In this document: one piece after another, positions 1 to 6,615 of the stretch
Numbering within the stretch: the first letter of the stretch is position 1
Layout of the letters: each line of letters opens with the position of its first letter
Source of the DNA: VRUE01 sp033856195
Lineage (GTDB): Bacteria; Actinomycetota; Thermoleophilia; Solirubrobacterales; 70-9
NCBI GenBank assembly: GCA_033856195.1
Contig: JAWVFL010000071.1
Coordinates: 1-6,615 of the forward strand
Reading direction: 5' to 3'
DNA length: 6,615 bases
Notes under the pieces: model-generated
The model's database searches: none
What the model was told of the DNA's origin: nothing
The model's input: only the letters and a program-made list of their open reading frames with translations
Program-made: the position numbers and the translations under genes

Positions 1-2159
<2,159 letters not shown>

Positions 2160-2162
2160 GAA

Positions 2163-2180
2163 CCCGTAGAGGCTACCGGG
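2163..2180 (-). promoter_or_regulatory. Hairpin over the GNAT stop codon and metH start region
   Basis: In the minus-strand RNA, CCCG and UAG pair with CUA and CGGG, with one bulged G and a three-base loop. The stem contains the GNAT stop codon and ends three bases before the metH ATG, exactly where a Shine-Dalgarno sequence would normally sit. Seen directly: the complementarity and the lack of a purine-rich site. Inferred: metH translation depends on ribosomes finishing the GNAT gene and opening the stem (translational coupling). The stem is short and could be chance. Confidence 0.35.
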
Positions 2181-2988
2181 GGCGCTGCCAGTGCATGCTT
2201 CTGTATGCGGGGACGAAACCCGCGCGCAGGAGGTTGCGGCCCGCGATCGCGAGCCCCTCGGTCTCGCCTTCGTCGAGCTCGGCGAAGATCGTCTGGCAGC
2301 CGGCCTCGGCCGCCGCCAGGATCCGGCGGCGCAGCAGCACCTGGTTGCAGCCACGCCCACGGGCCTCCTCGACCGTCGCGTCGAGCCCGACGTGGGCGAT
2401 GCCGCCGTCGATCAGCATCGAGCCGAAGGAGACGATCCTGTCCTCGAGCTCCGCGGTGTAGGTGCGCCAGCGTTTGTGGATCGGCAGCGCGAACAGCAGG
2501 GTTGCCGCCTTCGGCGGGAGGCCGAGCGCCGGCGCCGCGTCGAAGACCATCGTTTCGCCGGCCGCTTCCTCGGCGATCTCCCAGACGGTGATGGCGGGGT
2601 TGCCCGGCAGGGCCGGCCAGGAGGCGTCGCGGACGTACTTCCAGACGCCGCGTCCCTGCTCGAACCCCTGGCGGTTGAGGTGGTCCTCGGCCGCGGCGGT
2701 GCCGGGCCGGTCGCGGGCCACGGCGACCCGGTAGGAGACGTCGAACTCGTCCGCCCAGGCGATCGCGTCGGCAAGGTGCCCCTCGGCGACGGCGCCGGGC
2801 TCGGCGGCGCCGAGAATGAGGTTGAGGCTGGGATCGTCCGGCAGCGCTTCGAAGACCGTCACCTGGACCGGGCCGAAGCACGCTTCGGCGATCCCGCACT
2901 CCACAACCGCGTCGTCACAGACGGTTCCCCACATGTCCGATCGGAATGTCTTCGCGGTGCGCTCAAGCGTCGCAGCGTCGTAGACCAA
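2173..2988 (-). CDS. Tandem GNAT-fold N-acetyltransferase of unknown substrate
   Basis: 271 residues. The C-terminal half (about 140-268) carries the acetyl-CoA binding motif A as ARGRGCNQVLL (residues 209-219), followed by the helix RRRILAAAEAG and strand TIFAEL, and ends with the usual GNAT pattern of an NLLRAGF helix-strand (252-258). The N-terminal half (about 25-122) looks like a second, degenerate GNAT lobe: it ends with EDHLNRQGFEQGRGVWKYVR but has no clear R/Q-x-x-G-x-G/A motif. Such two-lobed proteins are common in actinobacteria, usually with one active site; the substrate is not predictable. The start is a TTG at 2988-2986, chosen because GAGG lies seven bases upstream; the first in-frame ATG is codon 19 (2934) with only weak CGGA before it. 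No signal peptide or membrane segment is seen, so it is cytoplasmic. The 13-base gap to metH suggests co-transcription, but a role in methionine metabolism would be speculation. Confidence 0.85.
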   Translation of the reverse strand: MVYDAATLERTAKTFRSDMWGTVCDDAVVECGIAEACFGPVQVTVFEALPDDPSLNLILGAAEPGAVAEGHLADAIAWADEFDVSYRVAVARDRPGTAAAEDHLNRQGFEQGRGVWKYVRDASWPALPGNPAITVWEIAEEAAGETMVFDAAPALGLPPKAATLLFALPIHKRWRTYTAELEDRIVSFGSMLIDGGIAHVGLDATVEEARGRGCNQVLLRRRILAAAEAGCQTIFAELDEGETEGLAIAGRNLLRAGFVPAYRSMHWQRPR

Positions 2989-2995
2989 TGCGCTT

Positions 2996-3003
2996 CCTCT
3001 CCC
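2996..3003 (-). promoter_or_regulatory. Ribosome-binding site that decides the TTG start of the GNAT gene
   Basis: The minus strand reads GGGAGAGG, then AAGCGCA, then TTG. GAGG is seven bases from the start codon, ideal spacing for pairing with the 16S rRNA tail. This is the best-placed Shine-Dalgarno site for the gene and supports a TTG start over the ATG 18 codons downstream. Confidence 0.6.
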
Positions 3004-3032
3004 AAAAGGTGCTCGGAATCCCCGAAAAACTC

Positions 3033-3061
3033 ACTCTATGAGGATGCCCTCTATTTATCAA
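3033..3061 (-). promoter_or_regulatory. Sigma70/HrdB-type promoter for the GNAT-metH unit
   Basis: On the minus strand, TTGATA (3061-3056; one mismatch to TTGACA) is followed by a 17-base spacer and TAGAGT (3038-3033; fits the actinobacterial TANNNT -10). Transcription would start near 3024-3027, giving a leader of roughly 37 bases before the TTG start of GNAT. The position in the only AT-rich gap of this strand, upstream of two closely spaced genes, supports a real promoter. The spacer contains the small hairpin GAGG-GCAT-CCTC, and CTCA-TAGAG-TGAG overlaps the -10, so a repressor could act here (inference). Confidence 0.55.
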
Positions 3062-3147
3062 GGAAGTTGTGTTCATCCGGAAAAATTCGAGCCAGAATCG
3101 CTCCCCGCAGGCGTGGTGGTACACCCAAAAGTTGGTAGCCGAGTGCT

Positions 3148-4716
3148 CTAGCGATGCAGGCCGAGGCGGCGCTTCAGGTCACGTGCGTTGAAGGCCTGGG
3201 CAACACGGCTGACGAGCCCGCGGCGGGCGCGCGTGTACGGGTACCAGGTGGGCTCGCGCTTGGCGCTGAAGCGGGTGATCACCACCGACTCGGTCCGGCA
3301 GTACTTCTTGATCCCGGGTTCGCCGTGGCGGTAGCCGATCCCCGACTCCTTCCAACCGCCCATCGGCACGTCGGAGGCGAGGTAGTTGACCAGGACGTCG
3401 TTGACGTTGACGGCACCGCACTCGACCCGGCGGGCAACCTGCTCGGCCCGCTGCTTCTCGCCGAAGACCGACCCCGAGAGCCCGTAGCGGCTGTCGTTGG
3501 CGAGCCGCAGGGCCTCCTCGGTGTCGCTCACCTTCATCACTCCGACCACGGGTCCGAAGGTCTCGTCGCGCATCACCTTCATCGAGTGGTCGACGTCGAC
3601 GAGGACGGTCGGCTCGAAGTAGTCGCCGGGCCCCTCGACCCGCTTGCCGCCGGTCAGCGCCCGGGCGCCGGCGGCGAGCGCGTCGTCGACGTGGTCCTCG
3701 ACGATCGCGGTCTGGTTGGGGGAGGTCATCGAGCCGACGTCCTTGGGATCGCGGGCGTCGTCGGCGCCCTGGCGCAGGCGCCCGACCTCCGCGGTCAGCT
3801 TGGCGACGAACTCGTCGTAGACCGGCTCCTCCACGTAGACCCGCTCGACCGACATGCAGATCTGGCCGGAATTCATCATCCCGCCCCAGGCCGCGGCGTT
3901 GGCGGCGCGATCGACGTCGGCGTCGGAGAGGACGATCATCGGATCCTTGCCACCCAGCTCGAGGCTGACCGGGGTCAGCGTCTCGGCGGCGCGGGCCATC
4001 ACCTTGCGGCCGGTCCGGTCGGAGCCGGTGAACTGGATGAAGTCGACCGCGTCGACGAGGGCGCCGCCGGTCTCGCCGATGCCCTGGACGACGTCGAGCA
4101 CATCGGGGCCGCCGATCTCGCGCTTCCAGGCCTCGACCACCTCGGCCAGTCCCAGCGGCGTGAACTCGGACGGCTTGATGACCACCGCAGCCCCGGCCTG
4201 CATCGCCGGGATCGCGTCGCCGAGGGCGAGGATCAGCGGGAAGTTCCAGGGGCTGATGATGCCGACGACGGGGTGGGGGCGGTACTGGACCCGCAGCTTC
4301 TTGCTCGCCATCAGGGCGGAGTGCGGGCGGACCGCTTCCTCGCCGATGAACCTGCTCGCCCTGGACCCGTAGAAGTTGATCAGGTCGGTCAGGTAGACCA
4401 CCTCGGTGGAGGCGTCGGCGTGGACCTTGCCGGTTTCGCGCTGCATCGTCTCGAGCACCCGGTCCTGGTTGTCGAGCAGCCAGTCGCGCAGCTTGCCGAG
4501 CCAGTGGTAGCGCCCCTCGATCCCCATCGCCTCCCAGTCGGGCTGGTTGCCGCGCACGCGGGCGACGGTCGCCGCCACCGCCTCGGGGGAGTCGACCGGG
4601 ACGCTGGCGATCAGCTCGCCGGTGGCGGGGTTCTTGACCTCGATCGCCTCGGCTGACGTGCCGCTGCCGTTCGCAGTCCCAGTCTCCGTGCCCTGCGCCG
4701 CCGTTCCGCTCTCCAC
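3148..4716 (-). CDS. NAD(P)-dependent aldehyde dehydrogenase, succinate-semialdehyde dehydrogenase (GabD2)-like
   Basis: Oxidises an aldehyde to the acid. At 522 residues, it has a full ALDH catalytic core at about 25-480. Visible motifs: SPWNFP with oxyanion Asn157; KPSE with cofactor-binding Lys181 and Glu184 (a Glu here usually favours NAD+ over NADP+); FTGS and GRK (229-238); ELGGKDP with general base Glu253; NSGQIC with nucleophile Cys287; ETFGPV (385-390); and GGWKESGIG (453-461). Nothing needed for catalysis is missing. The first 24 residues are a Gly/Thr/Ser/Ala-rich tail, and after the core comes a basic segment (about 485-522, RARRGLVSRVAQ then KRRLGLHR), as in GabD2-type enzymes. 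The start is GTG (4716-4714), supported by GAGGGGG six bases upstream. It lies 51 bases after the AidB-like gene on the same strand and is probably co-transcribed. The true substrate is unknown; succinate semialdehyde is only the nearest family guess. Confidence 0.93.
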   Translation of the reverse strand: MESGTAAQGTETGTANGSGTSAEAIEVKNPATGELIASVPVDSPEAVAATVARVRGNQPDWEAMGIEGRYHWLGKLRDWLLDNQDRVLETMQRETGKVHADASTEVVYLTDLINFYGSRASRFIGEEAVRPHSALMASKKLRVQYRPHPVVGIISPWNFPLILALGDAIPAMQAGAAVVIKPSEFTPLGLAEVVEAWKREIGGPDVLDVVQGIGETGGALVDAVDFIQFTGSDRTGRKVMARAAETLTPVSLELGGKDPMIVLSDADVDRAANAAAWGGMMNSGQICMSVERVYVEEPVYDEFVAKLTAEVGRLRQGADDARDPKDVGSMTSPNQTAIVEDHVDDALAAGARALTGGKRVEGPGDYFEPTVLVDVDHSMKVMRDETFGPVVGVMKVSDTEEALRLANDSRYGLSGSVFGEKQRAEQVARRVECGAVNVNDVLVNYLASDVPMGGWKESGIGYRHGEPGIKKYCRTESVVITRFSAKREPTWYPYTRARRGLVSRVAQAFNARDLKRRLGLHR

Positions 4717-4722
4717 CGTAAG

Positions 4723-4729
4723 CCCCCTC
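4723..4729 (-). promoter_or_regulatory. Ribosome-binding site for the aldehyde dehydrogenase
   Basis: GAGGGGG on the minus strand lies six bases before the GTG at 4716. It fixes the start of the gene, including its low-complexity N-terminal tail, rather than a later start nearer the ALDH core. Confidence 0.55.
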
Positions 4730-4739
4730 GATCGACCCT

Positions 4740-4760
4740 AGTTTGGCTGCCCAGCCAACT
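4740..4760. promoter_or_regulatory. Inverted repeat, candidate operator between the AidB-like and aldehyde dehydrogenase genes
   Basis: TTGGCTG (4743-4749) and CAGCCAA (4752-4758) are perfect 7-base arms around CC; allowing one bulge, pairing extends into the flanking AGTT/AACT. It lies 26-45 bases upstream of the aldehyde dehydrogenase start. The two-base centre is a poor RNA loop (re-pairing gives a 6-bp stem with a four-base loop), and no U-run follows on the minus strand, so a DNA operator for a dimeric regulator fits better than a terminator. A second small repeat, GCCGCT-A-AGCGGC (4764-4776), straddles the preceding stop codon. Confidence 0.4.
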
Positions 4761-4767
4761 TTAGCCG

Positions 4768-6435
4768 CTAAGCGGCGCGGTGGCGCTCGATGATGCGCGC
4801 GAAGTCGGTGCCGGCGGGGAGCGTCCCGAAGGCCTGGCCCCAGTCGCCGCCGAGGCGCGAGGCGCAGAAGGCGTCGGCGACGGCCTCGTCGCCGTAGCGG
4901 ACCAGCAGCGAGCCCTGCAGCGCCAGCGCCATCCGTTCGACCAGGTGGCGGGCGCGGGTCTCGATCGTGGCGACGTCGCCGGGGATCTCGTCCCGCAGCG
5001 AGCTCGCGTAGGCGGCCAGCCGGGGTTCGGCGACCGCGCCCTCCTCGACCTCGGCGAAGAAAGCCTCCAGAGAGGCGGGACTCTTGATCATCGCCCGTAG
5101 GACGTCGAGGCACTGGACGTTCCCCGATCCCTCCCAGATCGAGTTCAGCGGGCTCTCGCGGAAGAGCCGCGGCATCCCCGACTCCTCGACGAAGCCGTTG
5201 CCGCCGAGGCACTCGAGCGACTCGCCGGCATGGGCCGGCGCCCGCTTGCAGATCCAGTACTTGAGGGCCGCGTTGGCGACGCGCTTGAGGTTCGACGCGG
5301 CCTCGTCGCCGGCGAGCGCTTCGTCGTAGGCGCGGGCCAGCCGCAGGGCCGAGATCGTCGCCGCCTCGGACTCGACGCTGAGGTCGGCGAGGACGTTCTG
5401 CATCAGCGGCTGCTCGCTCAGCACGGTGCCGAAGACCGAGCGGTGGGAGGCATGGTGGATCGCCTGCGCGACCCCGGCCCGCATCCCGGTGGCACCGCCG
5501 AGCACGCAGTCGAGGCGGGTGTGGTTGACCATCTCGATGATCGTCCGCACCCCGGCCCCCTCCTCGCCGACCAGCCAGGCCGAGGCGGCGTCGAACTCGA
5601 CCTCGCTGGAGGCGTTGGAGCGGTTGCCGAGCTTGTCCTTGAGTCGCTGCAGGCGGAAGCGGTTGCGGGCGCCGTCGGGCGTCCAGCGCGGGAAGAGGAA
5701 GCAGGAAAGGCCACCGTCGGCCTGGGCGAGGACGAGGAAGGCGTCGCACATCGGCGCCGACATGAACCACTTGTGGCCGCTCAGCTCGTACTCGGCGCCG
5801 GGGCCACCGCCGTCGACCGGCCGTGCCACGGTGGTGTTGGCGCGGACGTCGGTGCCGCCCTGCTTCTCGGTCATCCCCATTCCGGCCAGGGCGCCGGCCT
5901 TGCTGGGCGCCGGCGCGTTGGCCGGGTCGTAGCGGGGCGAGAGGAAACGCGGCTCCCACTCCGCCGCCAGCTCCGGCTGGGTGCGCAGAGCCGGGATCAC
6001 CGAGTAGGTCATCGAGATCGGGCAGCCGATCCCCGCCTCGGCCTGCGACATGCACATGAAGGCGGCGCCGCGGGCGACGTGGGCGCCGGGCTGCGGGTCC
6101 TTCCACGGCGAGCTGTGCAGTTCGTACTCGACCGCGGCGCCGAGCAGCTCGTGCCAGGAAGGGTGGAACTCGGCCTCGTCGACGCGGTTGCCGTAGCGGT
6201 CGTGCGTCCGCAGCCGCGGTGGGTTCTCGTTCGCGAGCCGCCCGAGCTCCTGGGCATGGGCGCTGCCGGCGTAGGCGCCGACGGCGGCAATCCGTGGCTC
6301 GGCCCACCCGGCGCCCTCGCGGCGCACGGCCTCGCGCAGGGTGGTGTCCGCCTCGAAGAGGTTGAGGTCGACCAGCGGCGGTGGCTGGTTGGCAACCTCG
6401 TGGTTGCCAAAAGATTGACGCTCCCTAGTTGCCAT
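4768..6435 (-). CDS. aidB: AidB-like acyl-CoA dehydrogenase-fold flavoprotein
   Basis: About 555 residues from the ATG at 6435, close to E. coli AidB (541), and recognisable as AidB rather than a generic acyl-CoA dehydrogenase. Shared signatures: the N-terminal NQPPPLVDLNLF; GMTEKQGGTD (187-196, FAD region); HKWFMSAP (221-228); LKDKLGNRSNASSEVEF (265-281); ECLGGNGFVEES (408-419); and NSIWEGSGNVQCLDVLR (431-447), where Glu435 matches the catalytic Glu of acyl-CoA dehydrogenases. The C-terminal helical domain (about 445-555) corresponds to the DNA-binding part of E. coli AidB, but its Arg/Lys content here is modest. E. coli AidB belongs to the Ada alkylation response and has weak isovaleryl-CoA dehydrogenase activity; no ada, alkA or alkB gene is visible here. 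Start choice: an in-frame ATG at 6465 adds ten residues (RWRCHNPYP) with no homology to AidB. Neither start has a well-spaced Shine-Dalgarno site; GGAGG lies 18 bases before 6435. Followed by the aldehyde dehydrogenase gene on the same strand. Confidence 0.92.
   Translation of the reverse strand: MATRERQSFGNHEVANQPPPLVDLNLFEADTTLREAVRREGAGWAEPRIAAVGAYAGSAHAQELGRLANENPPRLRTHDRYGNRVDEAEFHPSWHELLGAAVEYELHSSPWKDPQPGAHVARGAAFMCMSQAEAGIGCPISMTYSVIPALRTQPELAAEWEPRFLSPRYDPANAPAPSKAGALAGMGMTEKQGGTDVRANTTVARPVDGGGPGAEYELSGHKWFMSAPMCDAFLVLAQADGGLSCFLFPRWTPDGARNRFRLQRLKDKLGNRSNASSEVEFDAASAWLVGEEGAGVRTIIEMVNHTRLDCVLGGATGMRAGVAQAIHHASHRSVFGTVLSEQPLMQNVLADLSVESEAATISALRLARAYDEALAGDEAASNLKRVANAALKYWICKRAPAHAGESLECLGGNGFVEESGMPRLFRESPLNSIWEGSGNVQCLDVLRAMIKSPASLEAFFAEVEEGAVAEPRLAAYASSLRDEIPGDVATIETRARHLVERMALALQGSLLVRYGDEAVADAFCASRLGGDWGQAFGTLPAGTDFARIIERHRAA
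6389..6410. repeat. Perfect 9-4-9 inverted repeat inside the first codons of the AidB-like gene
   Basis: TTGGCAACC (6389-6397) and GGTTGCCAA (6402-6410) are perfect inverted arms separated by TCGT. The repeat covers about codons 9-16 after the 6435 ATG, encoding the AidB-conserved stretch around NHEVANQ, so it is coding sequence. The Val codon inside it is GTT, where this region nearly always uses GTC, and that choice makes the palindrome perfect. In mRNA it would form a stable hairpin 25 bases after the start; as DNA it could be an operator. Confidence 0.6.
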
Positions 6436-6515
6436 TGGGTACGGATTGTGACACCTCCAGCGCATTCGGCGCGACGCTGCGACCGAGGCGCCGAGGTAGA
6501 TAGCATCGCCGCCGG
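6436..6515. promoter_or_regulatory. Divergent intergenic region between the AidB-like gene and icd
   Basis: Eighty bases must hold control signals for both directions. Plus strand: TAGCAT (6501-6506) fits TANNNT and lies nine bases before the icd GTG, so transcription may begin at or very near the start codon; no good -35 is visible. Hexamer CCGAGG occurs twice, eight bases apart (6483-6488 and 6491-6496), as does GCGAC (6471-6475 and 6479-6483). Minus strand: GGAGG (6458-6454) is the only purine-rich site, too far from the chosen start, and no convincing -10/-35 pair is seen. Confidence 0.35.
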
Positions 6516-6615
6516 GTGCCCAAGATCCAGGTCAAGAACCCGGTGGTCGAGCTCGACGGCGACGAGATGACTCGCATCATCTGGTCGTTCATCAAAGAGC
6601 AGTTGATCCTGCCCT
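6516..6615 (+). CDS. icd: NADP-dependent isocitrate dehydrogenase, N-terminal 33 codons (3' end beyond window)
   Basis: Converts isocitrate to 2-oxoglutarate with NADPH formation in the TCA cycle (EC 1.1.1.42). The visible peptide begins VPKIQVKNPVVELDGDEM (Val as initiator Met) and continues TRIIWSFIKEQLILP. The block V-V-E-x-x-G-D-E-M-T-R-I-I-W is the hallmark N-terminus of the homodimeric, eukaryotic-type family (as in human IDH1/IDH2) and differs from the E. coli Icd type. The GTG start at 6516 is fixed by this homology. The ribosome-binding site is weak: GAGG at 6493-6496 is about 19 bases away, which together with TAGCAT nine bases upstream suggests a leaderless or near-leaderless message. 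Transcribed divergently from the AidB-like gene. The catalytic and NADP-specificity residues lie beyond the window. Confidence 0.93.
   Translation, partial: MPKIQVKNPVVELDGDEMTRIIWSFIKEQLILP

Larger units (their letters stand above)
2989..3147 (-). other. AT-richer intergenic leader between the aldehyde dehydrogenase and GNAT genes
   Basis: This 159-base gap holds no gene I can support. By hand count, 3011-3100 is about 46% G+C, far below the flanking genes. On the minus strand it holds a promoter (3033-3061), the GNAT ribosome-binding site, and several short self-complementary pieces: GAGG-GCAT-CCTC (3052-3041), CTCA-TAGAG-TGAG (3043-3031) and TCGG-GGATT-CCGA (3025-3013). The octamer CTTTTGGG occurs at both ends (3131-3124 and 3008-3001), each time downstream of GAGCAC. 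I see no strong rho-independent terminator for the aldehyde dehydrogenase gene and no cobalamin or SAM riboswitch core. Confidence 0.5.

Noticed and set aside
2989..3147. Cobalamin or SAM riboswitch upstream of the GNAT-metH unit
   Set aside because: Searched because metH is often controlled this way; no B12-box core or SAM-type conserved core was recognisable, and the predicted leader of about 37 bases is too short.
3119..3150. tRNA-like stretch on the minus strand (AGAGCACTCGGCTACCAAC, resembling a D-arm and anticodon arm)
   Set aside because: The 3' half of the anticodon stem does not match, no T-arm of normal form follows, and there are no acceptor ends; the first bases are the aldehyde dehydrogenase stop codon. 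It may be a decayed fragment, but the support is too thin.
3154..4656. 500-codon plus-strand open frame opposite the aldehyde dehydrogenase
   Set aside because: Asp/Gly/Val/Leu-rich mirror of the true gene caused by codon bias; no motifs. The same applies to 5230-6570 on the plus strand.
4740..4776. Rho-independent terminator after the AidB-like gene
   Set aside because: The inverted repeats have very short centres and no U-run follows on the minus strand.
3179..6307. A 1042-codon minus-strand open frame spanning both the AidB-like and aldehyde dehydrogenase genes
   Set aside because: It is an out-of-frame reading of two well-supported genes; the peptide is an Arg/Gly/Pro-rich shadow typical of high-GC DNA with no recognisable domain.

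Overview
The window is high-GC bacterial DNA. Codons end mostly in G or C (GAG, GAC, ATC, CTG, GTC), and GTG and TTG starts are used. Gene content and sequence style (a eukaryotic-type NADP isocitrate dehydrogenase, a GabD2-like aldehyde dehydrogenase with a basic tail, a tandem GNAT protein, an AidB-like flavoprotein, B12-dependent MetH) suggest an actinobacterium. Thermoleophilia/Solirubrobacterales is my best guess, but the sequence alone does not prove it. I see no insertion sequence, CRISPR array, phage gene, rRNA or complete tRNA.

Layout from left to right: four genes lie on the minus strand and one on the plus strand. Bases 1-2159 (minus) are the first 719 codons of cobalamin-dependent methionine synthase MetH, cut by the window edge inside or just after its B12-cap domain. 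Bases 2173-2988 (minus) encode a tandem GNAT acetyltransferase of unknown substrate, 13 bases upstream of metH. Bases 2989-3147 are an AT-richer intergenic stretch with a good sigma70-type promoter reading into GNAT-metH. Bases 3148-4716 (minus) encode an aldehyde dehydrogenase. Bases 4768-6435 (minus) encode an AidB-like acyl-CoA dehydrogenase-fold protein. A short divergent region follows, and from 6516 (plus) the N-terminus of NADP-dependent isocitrate dehydrogenase runs off the right edge.

There are probably two minus-strand transcription units. In the first, the AidB-like gene is followed after 51 bases by the aldehyde dehydrogenase, a pairing that looks like oxidation of an acyl or aldehyde substrate or a stress/detoxification unit. 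In the second, GNAT and metH share the promoter at 3033-3061. Icd (TCA cycle) is divergent. The two edge genes are easy to miss because they lack a stop or a start inside the window, but their protein sequences are unmistakable.

I do not see a clearly new multi-gene system. The parts most worth a second look are non-coding or dual-use: a perfect 9-4-9 inverted repeat inside the first codons of the AidB-like gene; a second inverted repeat with the same TTGGC/GCCAA ends between that gene and the aldehyde dehydrogenase; the AT-rich 2989-3147 leader with internal repeats; and a hairpin that covers the place where a metH ribosome-binding site should be.
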